Positions 34,478 to 43,888 are shown, counted from the stretch's first letter. The stretch is DNA of 64,000 nucleotides from Pseudomonas gingeri (GCF_013386165.1 NZ_JACAOS010000022.1:103369-167368); one strand, 5' to 3'. Program-made: numbers and translations. The notes: generated by a model from the letters alone, not told the origin.

Positions 34478-35947
34478 ATGGCTGTTTCAAATGATCGTGC
34501 AAGTACCCAACCGTTGATCGAAAGGCGTTCGATCGACTACATCCCGGAAGCGGAAAGACACGGTCGTCTACTCAGTCAGTTCACCCTGTGGTTGGGTGCC
34601 AACCTGCAAATCACCGCGATTGTCACCGGCGCCTTGGCGGTTGTGCTCGGCGGTGACGTCTACTGGTCGTTGATCGGCTTGCTGATCGGGCAACTGATCG
34701 GCGGTGGGGTCATGGCCCTGCACGCCGCGCAAGGTCCGCAACTGGGCCTGCCGCAGATGATTTCCAGTCGGGTGCAGTTTGGTGTCTATGGGGCGGTGAT
34801 CCCACTGGTGCTGGTGTGCCTGATGTACATCGGCTTTTCGGCCAGCGGTTCGCTGCTGGCCGGGCAGGCGGTGGCGCAGTTGCTGCACGTGGAAGACTGG
34901 GTCGGCATCGTGCTGTTTGCCGCCAGCATCCTGGTCTGCACCATCTTCGGCTACCGGGTGATCCATGGCATCGGCCGGATCGCCAGCGTGCTGGGGGTGA
35001 TTGCCTTCGTCTACCTGTTCTACAAACTGTTGGCCGGCAACGATATCTCGGCATTGCTCGGCAACAAGCATTTCTCCCTGGCGAGTTTCCTGTTGGCGAT
35101 GTCGCTCTCGGCATCCTGGCAGATCGCGTTCGGGCCTTATGTGGCGGACTACTCGCGTTATCTGCCACGTAGCACTTCGCCGGTGAAAACCTTCTGGGCC
35201 GTGGGCCTGGGTTCGGTGATCGGCGCGCAGGCGGCCATGGTCTTCGGTGTGTTCGCCGCGGCCCTGGCCGGTTCGCAGTTCTCCCACCACGAAGTCTCGT
35301 TCATCGTCAGCCTCGGCGGTACCGGGGCGGTGGCGGCGGCGCTGTACTTCGCCGTGGCCTTCGGCAAGGTGACAGTCACTACCCTGAACGCCTATGGCAG
35401 CTTCATGTCGATCGCCACCATCATCAGCGGTTTCCGTGGCAGCCGGCATATCTCCAGCGGCGTGCGTTTGCTGTACATCTTCATCATGGTCAGCGTGTCC
35501 GCGGCCCTGGCGTTGCTGGGCAAGGATTCGTTCCTCAAGGAATTCTCCTCCTTCATCCTGTTCCTGCTGGCGTTCTTCACGCCCTGGAGCGCGATCAACC
35601 TGGTGGACTTCTACTGCATCACCAAGGAGCGCTACGACATTCCCGCGCTGTCCGATCCCAAGGCCCGTTACGGCGGCTGGAACCTGCTGGGCATCAGCAT
35701 CTATGTGTTCGGCGTGCTGGTCCAGATGCCGTTTATCAACACCCAGTTCTATACCGGTTCCCTGGTGGCGGGCCTGGGCGATACTGATATCTCCTGGATC
35801 ATCGGCCTGGTGGTGCCGGCGGCGTTGTACTACGTCGCGGCGAAGAAGTGGCATGGGGCAATTCCTGAGCGTCTGATCCTGCCGGTAGAACCCGGCGCGC
35901 AAACGACGGTCAAGACCCATGGTCGTGCACAACCGGCGTCGAACTGA
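34478..35947 (+). CDS. hutTu: NCS1-family transporter, probable urocanate importer
   Basis: A 489-residue polytopic inner-membrane protein with about 12 helices and the cytosine/purine/uracil/thiamine/allantoin transporter pattern (N-terminal SIDYIPEAERHGRLLSQFTLWLGANLQIT, then PQMISSRVQFG). In the equivalent P. fluorescens locus a codB-like gene in this position is a urocanate-specific importer, which fits its place directly behind hutU. Substrate assignment here is by position and family, not by visible residues. Confidence 0.82.
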   Translation: MAVSNDRASTQPLIERRSIDYIPEAERHGRLLSQFTLWLGANLQITAIVTGALAVVLGGDVYWSLIGLLIGQLIGGGVMALHAAQGPQLGLPQMISSRVQFGVYGAVIPLVLVCLMYIGFSASGSLLAGQAVAQLLHVEDWVGIVLFAASILVCTIFGYRVIHGIGRIASVLGVIAFVYLFYKLLAGNDISALLGNKHFSLASFLLAMSLSASWQIAFGPYVADYSRYLPRSTSPVKTFWAVGLGSVIGAQAAMVFGVFAAALAGSQFSHHEVSFIVSLGGTGAVAAALYFAVAFGKVTVTTLNAYGSFMSIATIISGFRGSRHISSGVRLLYIFIMVSVSAALALLGKDSFLKEFSSFILFLLAFFTPWSAINLVDFYCITKERYDIPALSDPKARYGGWNLLGISIYVFGVLVQMPFINTQFYTGSLVAGLGDTDISWIIGLVVPAALYYVAAKKWHGAIPERLILPVEPGAQTTVKTHGRAQPASN

Positions 35948-36063
35948 CCGGTTGCAGCCGGGCGTCCACGCAGGTAAGCGTGGGCATGGCCTGCTGGCAG
36001 GCCAACCCGGGCCGGAGGTTTCTCGACCGGCGTTAACCCTTTGAAGATTAGGAGCGGCACAGA

Positions 36064-37032
36064 ATGAAGATGACCAAGACCCTGCTGACCACGGCGCTGT
36101 CCCTGGGCCTGTTGGTAGTGGCCGGCGCCAGCCAGGCCGCCGGTTGGTGCGAATCCGGCAAACCGGTGAAGTTCGCGGGTCTGAATTGGGAAAGCGGCAT
36201 GTTCTTGACCGACGTGCTGCAATTCGTTCTGGAAAAGGGTTACGACTGCAAGACCGACGCCCTGCCGGGCAACTCCATCACCATGGAAAACGCCTTGAGC
36301 AGCAACGATATCCAGGTCTTCGCCGAGGAGTGGGTAGGCCGCAGCGAAGTCTGGAACAAGGCTGAAAAAGCCGGCAAGGTCGTTGGGGTCGGTGCGCCGG
36401 TGGTGGGTGCGGTCGAAGGTTGGTACGTACCGCGTTACGTGATCGAAGGCGACGCCAAGCGCAATCTCAAGGCCTTGGCGCCGGGCTTGAAGCACATCGC
36501 TGACCTGGGCCAATACGCCGCGTTGTTCAAGGACCCGGAAGAGCCGAGCAAAGGCCGCTTCTACAACTGCCCGGCCGGCTGGACCTGTGAGCTGGAGAAC
36601 AGCGCGATGCTGAAAAGCTACGGTCTGGAAAAGTCCTATACCAACTTTCGCCCTGGCACCGGTCCGGCACTGGACGCCGCCGTGCTGTCGAGCTACAAGC
36701 GTGGCGAGCCGATTCTGTTCTACTACTGGTCGCCGACGCCTCTGATGGGCCAGGTCGACCTGGTGAAGCTGGAGGAGAAACCCGGCGTCGACAAGCGCGT
36801 GAGCATCAAGGTCGGTCTGTCCAAGGCCTTCCACGAGCAAGCGCCCGAGCTGGTCGCCGTACTGGAAAAGGCTAACCTGCCCATCGATCTGTTGAACCAG
36901 AACCTGGGGCGCATGACCCGGGAGCGGATCGAATCGCCGAAACTGGCGAAAGTCTTCCTCAAGGAACACCCTGAGGTCTGGCAGGCTTGGGTCAGCGCTG
37001 ACGCTGCCAAGAAAATCAACGCGGCTCTGTAG
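36064..37032 (+). CDS. hutX: ABC transporter substrate-binding protein HutX (ProX type)
   Basis: A 322-residue periplasmic binding protein. Signal peptide about 1-25 (ending SQAA), then an OpuAC/ProX fold. Several Trp residues sit where this class builds its aromatic cage for quaternary amines (LNWESG, EEWVGR, EGWYVPRY, AGWTC, YYWSPTP). HutX homologues with HutWV in Sinorhizobium carry histidine, proline and betaines. The 115-nt gap upstream contains two small stems (CCACGC..GCGTGG and GGCCTGC..GCAGGCC). It belongs to the hut operon, followed by its permease and ATPase genes. Confidence 0.88.
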   Translation: MKMTKTLLTTALSLGLLVVAGASQAAGWCESGKPVKFAGLNWESGMFLTDVLQFVLEKGYDCKTDALPGNSITMENALSSNDIQVFAEEWVGRSEVWNKAEKAGKVVGVGAPVVGAVEGWYVPRYVIEGDAKRNLKALAPGLKHIADLGQYAALFKDPEEPSKGRFYNCPAGWTCELENSAMLKSYGLEKSYTNFRPGTGPALDAAVLSSYKRGEPILFYYWSPTPLMGQVDLVKLEEKPGVDKRVSIKVGLSKAFHEQAPELVAVLEKANLPIDLLNQNLGRMTRERIESPKLAKVFLKEHPEVWQAWVSADAAKKINAAL

Positions 37033-37103
37033 GTCGACTACCTCCCGGCTAACCGAGAGGCTGGCCGGGAAGTTCGCCACAACCACTTGATCGAGAGTTT
37101 CCA

Positions 37104-37955
37104 ATGTTTCCCGAACGTTTCACATTTTCCATCGCCGACTGGGTCAACAGTTGGGTCGATGCACTGGTGACCAACTACGGCGATGTGTTCCGCCAGATCT
37201 CCGACACCCTGCTGTGGGCCATCGTCAATCTGGAAGGCCTGCTGCGCATGGCGCCCTGGTGGCTGATGCTGGCCATCGTCGGCGCTATCGCCTGGCATGC
37301 GACCCGCAAGTGGGTGACCAGCCTGGTGATCGTCGGCCTGTTGTTCCTGGTGGGTGCGGTCGGCCTGTGGGACAAGCTGATGCAGACCCTGGCGCTGATG
37401 CTGGTGGCCACGCTGATTTCGGTGTTGATCGGGATTCCCCTGGGGATTCTTTCGGCACGCAGCAATCGCCTGCGTTCGGTGCTGATGCCGCTGCTGGACA
37501 TCATGCAGACCATGCCCAGCTTCGTGTACCTGATTCCGGTGCTGATGCTGTTCGGCCTGGGCAAGGTCCCGGCGATCTTCGCCACGGTGATCTACGCGGC
37601 ACCGCCGCTGATCCGCCTGACCGACCTGGGTATCCGCCAGGTGGATGGCGAGGTGATGGAGGCGATCAACGCCTTTGGCGCCAATCGCTGGCAGCAACTG
37701 TTCGGCGTGCAACTGCCGCTGGCCCTGCCGAGCATCATGGCCGGGATCAACCAGACCACCATGATGGCGCTGTCGATGGTGGTGATTGCCTCGATGATCG
37801 GTGCCCGTGGCCTGGGTGAAGACGTGCTGGTGGGCATCCAGACCCTGAACGTCGGTCGTGGCCTGGAAGCGGGCCTGGCGATCGTGATTCTTGCCGTGGT
37901 GATCGACCGTATTACCCAGGCTTATGGTCGTCCACGCCATGAGGTGAGCAAATGA
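37104..37955 (+). CDS. hutW: ABC transporter permease HutW
   Basis: A 283-residue inner-membrane permease of the ProW/OpuAB class with about six helices. The EAA loop that contacts the ATPase is clear: DGEVMEAINAFGANRWQQLF. It works with HutX and HutV. Its stop overlaps the hutV start (ATGA), so translation of the two is coupled. Confidence 0.93.
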   Translation: MFPERFTFSIADWVNSWVDALVTNYGDVFRQISDTLLWAIVNLEGLLRMAPWWLMLAIVGAIAWHATRKWVTSLVIVGLLFLVGAVGLWDKLMQTLALMLVATLISVLIGIPLGILSARSNRLRSVLMPLLDIMQTMPSFVYLIPVLMLFGLGKVPAIFATVIYAAPPLIRLTDLGIRQVDGEVMEAINAFGANRWQQLFGVQLPLALPSIMAGINQTTMMALSMVVIASMIGARGLGEDVLVGIQTLNVGRGLEAGLAIVILAVVIDRITQAYGRPRHEVSK

Positions 37956-38782
37956 GCGAGCCCATCGTCAGCAAGATCGAAGTCAAGAACGTCTTCAAGA
38001 TTTTCGGTTCCCGCGCCAATGACGCGATGAGCCTGATTCGCCAGGGCAAGACCAAGGACCAGGTGCTGGCCGAGACTGGTTGCGTGATCGGGGTCAACGA
38101 CCTGTCGCTGAGCGTCAATACCGGCGAGATCTTCGTGATCATGGGCCTGTCCGGTTCCGGCAAGTCGACCCTGGTGCGGCACCTTAATCGCCTGATCGAT
38201 CCGACCAGCGGCGCGATCCTGGTGGACGGCGTGGACATTCTCCAGCACGACATGGAGACGTTGCGCGAGTTTCGCCGACACAAGATCAGCATGGTGTTCC
38301 AGAGCTTCGGCCTGTTGCCCCACAAGAGCGTGCAGGAAAACGTCGCCTACGGCCTCAAGGTCCGCGGCGAGAGCCAGTCGGTCTGCGCCGAGCGTGCCTT
38401 GCACTGGATCGATACCGTGGGCCTGAAGGGCTACGAGAACAAGTACCCGCACCAGCTGTCGGGCGGTATGCGCCAGCGTGTGGGGCTGGCCCGGGCCTTG
38501 GCGGCGGACACCGACATCATCCTGATGGACGAGGCGTTCAGCGCGTTGGACCCGTTGATCCGGGCGGAGATGCAGGATCAGTTGCTGGACCTGCAGAAGA
38601 CCCTGCACAAGACCATCGTGTTTATCACCCATGACCTGGATGAGGCGGTGCGGATCGGCAATCGGATTGCGATTCTCAAGGATGGCAAGTTGATTCAGGT
38701 GGGGACACCTAAGGAGATCCTGCATTCGCCAGCGGATGAGTATGTGGATCGGTTTGTGAAGCGGCGTGCGGCAACGGTGTAA
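37952..38782 (+). CDS. hutV: ABC transporter ATP-binding protein HutV
   Basis: A 276-residue ATPase with Walker A GLSGSGKST (Lys71), signature LSGGMRQR (169-176), Walker B IILMDE (to Glu194) and the switch histidine in FITHDLDEA. The ProV-type insert near residues 20-50 (NDAMSLIRQGKTKDQVLAETG) is present. It lacks the C-terminal CBS pair that senses ionic strength in osmoprotective ProV/OpuA, so the system looks catabolic rather than osmoregulatory. Confidence 0.93.
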   Translation: MSEPIVSKIEVKNVFKIFGSRANDAMSLIRQGKTKDQVLAETGCVIGVNDLSLSVNTGEIFVIMGLSGSGKSTLVRHLNRLIDPTSGAILVDGVDILQHDMETLREFRRHKISMVFQSFGLLPHKSVQENVAYGLKVRGESQSVCAERALHWIDTVGLKGYENKYPHQLSGGMRQRVGLARALAADTDIILMDEAFSALDPLIRAEMQDQLLDLQKTLHKTIVFITHDLDEAVRIGNRIAILKDGKLIQVGTPKEILHSPADEYVDRFVKRRAATV

Positions 38783-38831
38783 GCGACTGCGGCTTTGTGC
38801 TTGTACGCAAAATTGGAGTTCGACACGGATC

Positions 38832-38902
38832 TGTAGGAGCCGGCTTGCTGGCGATGCGATGTGACATTCGCCATCGCTATCGCTGGCAAGCCAGCTCCTA
38901 CA
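38832..38902. repeat. REPIN-like inverted repeat between hutV and the hutH-like gene
   Basis: TGTAGGAGCCGGCTTGCTGG faces GCTGGCAAGCCAGCTCCTACA with a short AT-containing centre. Confidence 0.82.
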
Positions 38903-38955
38903 GAGGGTGGCGGTGAAGCTGTATCAATATTCAGGTTGTACGGATGAGGTCGAAG

Positions 38956-40479
38956 ATGTCCCAGGCTGAAAAAATCGTTATCGCCGATGCGCCATTGCGT
39001 TGGCAGGATGTGGTTGCGGTTGCCCGTCATGGCGCGCGGCTCGAACTGTCGCCCCAAGCCTGGGCGCGGATCGACAATGCCCAGGCCATCGTCCAGCGCA
39101 TCGTCGTCAGCGGTGAACGCGCCTATGGCGTGAACACTGGCCTCGGCGCCCTGTGCAATGTGTCGCTGTCCGGCGAGCAGCTCAGCCAGTTGTCGCGCAA
39201 TACCCTGCTCAGCCATGCCTGCGGCGTCGGCGCGGCGCTGCCCGACGAGCAGACCCGGGCGATCCTCTGCGCCGCCATCGTCAACTACAGCCACGGCAAA
39301 TCCGGCCTGCACCGCCAGGTGGTCGAAGCCCTGCTGGCCTTGCTCAACCGGCGCATCACCCCGCAAGTGCCGGCCCAGGGTTCGGTGGGTTACCTGACCC
39401 ATATGGCCCATATCGGCATCGCCTTGCTCGGTGTCGGCCAGGTCAGCTATCGCGGGCAGATCGTTCCGGCGCAACAGGCGCTGGCCGAGGAGGGCCTGCA
39501 ACCGGTGCAACTGGGGGCCAAGGACGGTCTCTGCCTGGTCAACGGCACGCCGTGCATGACCGGCCTGAGCTGCCTGGCCCTGGCCGACGCGACCCGCCTG
39601 GTGCAATGGGCCGATGTGGTCGGGGCTATGAGCTTCGAGGCCCAGCGCGGGCAGATCGCCGCGTTCGACGCTGAAATCATCGCGCTCAAGCCGCACCCCG
39701 GCATGCAGCAGGTCGGCAGCAATCTGCGCAGCCTGCTCGACGGCAGCGAAGTGATCGCCGCCAGCTTGGGTATCCGTACCCAGGACGCCCTGAGTCTGCG
39801 TTCGATCCCGCAGGTCCACGGTGCTGCCCGCGACCAGTTGGACCACGCCACCCGGCAGATCGAAATCGAACTCAACGGCTGCACCGACAACCCGCTGCTG
39901 CTGGGCACGCCGGACAACTACCGGGTGATGTCCCAGGCCAACCCCCATGGTCAGTCGGTTGCCCTGGCGGCGGACCTGCTGGCGATTGCCATGGCGGAAA
40001 TCGGTTCGATTGCCGAGCGTCGCCTCGACCGCCTGATCAACCCCCATGTCAGCGGCCTGCCGGCTTTCCTGGTGAGCAACCCCGGGGTCAACTCCGGGAT
40101 GATGATCGTGCAGTACGTCGCCGCGTCCCTCTGTGCGGAAAACCGCCAGTTGGCGCAGCCGGCGGTGCTCGACAACTACGTCACCTCGGGCCTGCAGGAA
40201 GACCACCTGAGCCTGGGCACCAACGCCGCGCTGAAATTGCACCGGGCCCTGGAAAACTGCACGCAGATCCTCGCCATCGAGTACCTGCTGGCGGCCCAGG
40301 CCTTCGAATTCCTCAAGGAGCAGCGCTTCGGCGCCGGCACCGAGCGAGCCTGGAAACTGCTGCGTGAGCGCGTTCCGGCCTACGACCAGGACCGCTGGCT
40401 GGCGCCGGACATTGCCAGCGCCGCGGCGTTGCTCAAGGACCCTGTATTGATCCAGGGCAGGTTTCCCGACCTGCGCTGA
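38956..40479 (+). CDS. hutH1: Histidine ammonia-lyase homologue lacking the MIO triad
   Basis: A 507-residue protein of the aromatic amino-acid lyase superfamily, intact and close to HutH length. Where HutH has GSVG-ASG-DLAPL, this reads GSVG-YLTHM (142-150): exactly the three residues that cyclise to the MIO electrophile are absent. Of the other HutH active-site positions, Tyr57, His87, Asn196, Gln276, Arg282 and Glu415 are kept. The Tyr280 equivalent is Leu279 and the Phe329 equivalent is Pro330. Normal deamination of histidine is therefore unlikely. MIO-free homologues such as ergothionase eliminate trimethylamine instead. The ATG at 38956 has GAGG upstream; another ATG lies 4 codons earlier. 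The gene follows hutXWV. Confidence 0.88.
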   Translation: MSQAEKIVIADAPLRWQDVVAVARHGARLELSPQAWARIDNAQAIVQRIVVSGERAYGVNTGLGALCNVSLSGEQLSQLSRNTLLSHACGVGAALPDEQTRAILCAAIVNYSHGKSGLHRQVVEALLALLNRRITPQVPAQGSVGYLTHMAHIGIALLGVGQVSYRGQIVPAQQALAEEGLQPVQLGAKDGLCLVNGTPCMTGLSCLALADATRLVQWADVVGAMSFEAQRGQIAAFDAEIIALKPHPGMQQVGSNLRSLLDGSEVIAASLGIRTQDALSLRSIPQVHGAARDQLDHATRQIEIELNGCTDNPLLLGTPDNYRVMSQANPHGQSVALAADLLAIAMAEIGSIAERRLDRLINPHVSGLPAFLVSNPGVNSGMMIVQYVAASLCAENRQLAQPAVLDNYVTSGLQEDHLSLGTNAALKLHRALENCTQILAIEYLLAAQAFEFLKEQRFGAGTERAWKLLRERVPAYDQDRWLAPDIASAAALLKDPVLIQGRFPDLR

Positions 40480-40589
40480 TTCCACGAATAACCAGCGTGC
40501 CAAGGCGCCCTCTGCTCAAAAAGCAGTTGGCGACGGATAACGGAAGCTTCCGGAGCGTCTGGTAGTTAATAAAAACTCTCAAAAGGAGC

Positions 40590-42128
40590 ATGAATGTGAC
40601 TGCGTTGAACCTGATTCCCGGCCAACTGAGCCTGGCCCAACTGCGTGCTATCTATCAGCAGCCGGTGAAGCTGACCCTGGACAACAGTGCCTCGGCACAG
40701 ATCGAAGCCAGCGTCGCCTGCGTCGAGCAGATCCTCGCCGAGAACCGCACCGCCTATGGCATCAACACCGGTTTTGGCCTGCTGGCCTCGACCCGTATCG
40801 CCAGCGAAGACCTGGAAAACCTCCAGCGCTCCCTGGTGCTGTCCCATGCCGCTGGTGTCGGCGCGCCGATCAGCGATGCGCTGGTGCGCTTGATCATGGT
40901 GCTCAAGGTCAACAGCCTGAGCCGTGGTTTCTCCGGGATTCGCCGCCAGGTGATCGACGCGCTGATCGCCCTGATCAATGCCGAGGTCTACCCGCACATT
41001 CCGCTGAAAGGTTCGGTCGGTGCTTCCGGCGACCTCGCGCCGCTAGCCCATATGTCCCTGGTATTGCTGGGTGAAGGCAAGGCCCGCTACAAGGGCGAAT
41101 GGCTGGACGCACACGCCGCGCTGAAGCAGGCCGGCCTGCAACCGCTGACCCTGGCTGCGAAAGAAGGCCTGGCGTTGCTCAATGGCACCCAGGTGTCCAC
41201 CGCCTTTGCCCTGCGCGGCCTGTTCGAAGGCGAAGACCTGTTCGCCGGTGCCCTGGTCAGCGGTGCGCTGACGGTTGAAGCGGTGCTGGGTTCGCGTTCG
41301 CCATTCGACCCGCGTATCCATGCGGCCCGTGGTCAGCACGGTCAGATCGACGCCGCTGGCGCTTATCGCCACCTGTTGGGCGAGCGTACTGAAGTGTCCG
41401 ACTCCCATGAGAACTGCGAGAAGGTCCAGGATCCGTACTCCCTGCGCTGCCAGCCACAGGTCATGGGCGCCTGCCTGACCCAGTTCCGCCAGGCCGCCGA
41501 AGTGCTGGTGATCGAAGCCAACGCCGTGTCCGACAACCCGCTGGTGTTCGCCGCCGAAGGCGATGTGATCTCGGGCGGCAACTTCCACGCCGAGCCGGTG
41601 GCCATGGCCGCTGACAACCTGGCCCTGGCGATTGCCGAAATCGGTTCCCTGAGCGAGCGCCGCATCTCCCTGATGATGGACAAGCACATGTCGCAATTGC
41701 CGCCGTTCCTGGTGGCCAATGGCGGCGTCAACTCCGGCTTCATGATCGCCCAGGTGACTGCTGCGGCCCTCGCCAGCGAGAACAAGGCCCTGGCGCATCC
41801 CCACAGTGTCGACAGTCTGCCGACCTCGGCGAACCAGGAAGACCACGTGTCGATGGCTCCGGCGGCGGGCAAACGTCTGTGGGAAATGGCTGAGAACACC
41901 CGTGGGATTCTGGCTGTTGAATGGCTGGCGGCCTGTCAGGGCCTGGACCTGCGCAATGGTTTGAAAACCTCGCCGGCCCTGGAAACCGCGCGGGCGACCT
42001 TGCGCGAAGAGGTGGCGTATTACGAGAAGGATCGTTTCTTCGCCCCGGATATCGAGGCGGCCACTGAGCTGCTGGCGTCCCGTTGCCTGAATGCGCTGGT
42101 CCCGGCGAAGTTGTTGCCAAGTCTGTAA
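40590..42128 (+). CDS. hutH: Histidine ammonia-lyase (histidase)
   Basis: Deaminates L-histidine to trans-urocanate, the first step of the pathway. The 512-residue protein carries the complete MIO motif GSVGASGDLAPL (Ala145-Ser146-Gly147) and all other catalytic segments: AYGINTGFG, LSHAAGVG, LLNGTQ, QDPYSLR, GGNFHAEP and NQEDH. AAGGAG lies 1 nt before the ATG at 40590 but 7 nt before the in-frame GTG at 40596, so the true protein may begin MTALNLIPGQ. This is the catalytically competent copy, against the MIO-less neighbour upstream. Confidence 0.97.
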   Translation: MNVTALNLIPGQLSLAQLRAIYQQPVKLTLDNSASAQIEASVACVEQILAENRTAYGINTGFGLLASTRIASEDLENLQRSLVLSHAAGVGAPISDALVRLIMVLKVNSLSRGFSGIRRQVIDALIALINAEVYPHIPLKGSVGASGDLAPLAHMSLVLLGEGKARYKGEWLDAHAALKQAGLQPLTLAAKEGLALLNGTQVSTAFALRGLFEGEDLFAGALVSGALTVEAVLGSRSPFDPRIHAARGQHGQIDAAGAYRHLLGERTEVSDSHENCEKVQDPYSLRCQPQVMGACLTQFRQAAEVLVIEANAVSDNPLVFAAEGDVISGGNFHAEPVAMAADNLALAIAEIGSLSERRISLMMDKHMSQLPPFLVANGGVNSGFMIAQVTAAALASENKALAHPHSVDSLPTSANQEDHVSMAPAAGKRLWEMAENTRGILAVEWLAACQGLDLRNGLKTSPALETARATLREEVAYYEKDRFFAPDIEAATELLASRCLNALVPAKLLPSL

Positions 42129-42478
42129 CGGTTGCACGGGAACAGACTGGGGCAGGGCGTTACATGGAGATCCATTGTGGCGAGTGGGCTTGCCCACGCT
42201 GGGGTGCGAAGCGCCCCTAAAACCGGACACCGCGTTATATCAGATACAACGCGGGCGCTGATTTTAGGGCTGCTGCGCACCCCAGCGCGGGCAAGCCCGC
42301 TCACCACAAGGGTGTCGCCAGTCAGTTTGCGGGTTGTTGCCACCCGGCAGATGCGTTTTGCCTGCGCGTGCCGGGTTGGGTACTCTGCGACCCCTTTTGC
42401 GGCCGGGCGGCCGCAAGACACTCGCCAACAGTCTGATTCTCATCGAGTTTTACCGATAAGAATAATTAAGGACGAGCA
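42129..42478. other. Gap between hutH and hutT
   Basis: 350 bp with no credible gene. Most of it is the long REPIN at 42176-42308. The rest ends in an AT-rich stretch with AAGGACG just before the hutT ATG, which could hold a secondary promoter. Confidence 0.6.
42176..42308. repeat. Long REPIN-like inverted repeat, GTGGCGAG family
   Basis: Left arm TGTGGCGAGTGGGCTTGCCC and right arm GGGCAAGCCCGCTCACCACA. The inner arms (GCTGGGGTGCG / GCGCACCCCAGC and CCCTAAAA / TTTTAGGG) pair as well, giving a stem of about 45 bp. It is the same family as 25888-26020. Confidence 0.85.
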
Positions 42479-43888
42479 ATGCAACAGCAAGTCAAAGGTT
42501 TGAAACGCGGGCTCTCAGCCCGACATATTCGCTTTATGGCCCTGGGGTCCGCGATCGGCACCGGGCTGTTCTACGGCTCAGCCTCGGCGATCCAGATGGC
42601 CGGACCGGCCGTTTTGCTGGCCTACCTGATCGGCGGCGCCGCGGTGTTCATGGTCATGCGCGCCCTCGGCGAAATGGCCGTGCACGATCCGGTCGCCGGT
42701 TCCTTCGGCCACTATGCCAGCACCTACATCGGTCCCCGTTCCGGTTTTATCCTCGGTTGGACCTATGCCTTCGAGATGGTCATCGTCGGCCTGGCTGACG
42801 TCACCGCCTTCGGCATCTATATGGGCTTCTGGTTTCCCGACGTCGACCGCTGGATCTGGGTGCTCGGCGTGGTCTTCTTCATTGGCGCGCTGAACCTGTG
42901 CACCGTGAAGGTCTTCGGCGAAATGGAGTTCTGGCTGTCGCTGCTCAAGGTCAGCGCCATTGTCGCGATGATCCTCGGCGGTTTCGGCATCCTGTTCTTC
43001 GGCATCAGCACCGCCACGCCCTCGGCGAGCGTGGGTATCAGCAACCTCTGGGCCTATGGCGGTTTCATGCCCAACGGCGCGGCGGGGATGATCGCCTCGT
43101 TCGCGGTGGTCATGTTCGCCTTCGGCGGCATCGAGATCATCGGCGTCACCGCCGGTGAAGCCCAGGACCCGCAACGCGTGATCCCCAAGGCGATCAACGC
43201 GGTACCGCTGCGCATCCTGCTGTTCTACGTGCTGACCCTGTTCGTGCTGATGTCCCTCTACCCGTGGCAGCAGATCGGCAACCAGGGCAGCCCCTTCGTG
43301 CAGATCTTCCAGAACCTGGGGATCGGCTCGGCGGCAACGATCCTCAATATCGTGGTGATCTCGGCGGCCATTTCCGCCATCAACAGCGATATCTTCGGCG
43401 CCGGGCGCATGATGTACGGCCTGGCCCAGCAAGGCCATGCGCCCAAGGGCTTTGCCAAACTGTCCCGCGCCGGCGTGCCGTGGATGACCGTGCTGGTGAT
43501 GGCCGCCGCCCTGCTGCTGGGCGTGCTGCTCAACTACCTGATTCCGGAAGACGTGTTCCTGCTGATCGCCTCCATCGCCACCTTCGCCACGGTGTGGGTG
43601 TGGATCATGATCCTGGTCACCCAGGTCGCCATGCGCCGTTCCATGAGTCGTGAAGAGGCCGCGCAATTGAAGTTTCCGGTGCCGTTCTGGCCCTATGCGC
43701 CGATGGCGGCGATTGCCTTCATGGTGTTTATTTTTGGCGTGCTGGGCTACTTCCCCGACACCCGGCCGGCGTTGATCGTCGGTGCGATCTGGATCGGCCT
43801 GCTGGTGCTGGCCTACCAGATCTGGGTCAAGCCGGCGGCGGCCCGGGATGCACGCGTTCAGCAAGACCCTGCTTTGTCTCATCGATAA
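42479..43888 (+). CDS. hutT: Amino-acid permease HutT, probable histidine importer
   Basis: A 469-residue APC/AAT-family permease with about 12 helices. The family start LKRGLSARHIRFMALGSAIGTGLFYGSA with its unwound GSAIGTGLF helix is clear. In P. fluorescens the gene at this place between hutH and hutI is the histidine-specific carrier (HutTh). With the NCS1 transporter and HutXWV this makes three uptake systems in one operon. Confidence 0.9.
   Translation: MQQQVKGLKRGLSARHIRFMALGSAIGTGLFYGSASAIQMAGPAVLLAYLIGGAAVFMVMRALGEMAVHDPVAGSFGHYASTYIGPRSGFILGWTYAFEMVIVGLADVTAFGIYMGFWFPDVDRWIWVLGVVFFIGALNLCTVKVFGEMEFWLSLLKVSAIVAMILGGFGILFFGISTATPSASVGISNLWAYGGFMPNGAAGMIASFAVVMFAFGGIEIIGVTAGEAQDPQRVIPKAINAVPLRILLFYVLTLFVLMSLYPWQQIGNQGSPFVQIFQNLGIGSAATILNIVVISAAISAINSDIFGAGRMMYGLAQQGHAPKGFAKLSRAGVPWMTVLVMAAALLLGVLLNYLIPEDVFLLIASIATFATVWVWIMILVTQVAMRRSMSREEAAQLKFPVPFWPYAPMAAIAFMVFIFGVLGYFPDTRPALIVGAIWIGLLVLAYQIWVKPAAARDARVQQDPALSHR

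Noticed and set aside
38956..40479. Calling the hutH-like gene a pseudogene
   Set aside because: There is no frameshift or early stop, the length is normal and several catalytic residues are kept. The three-residue loss is clean, so altered function is the better reading.
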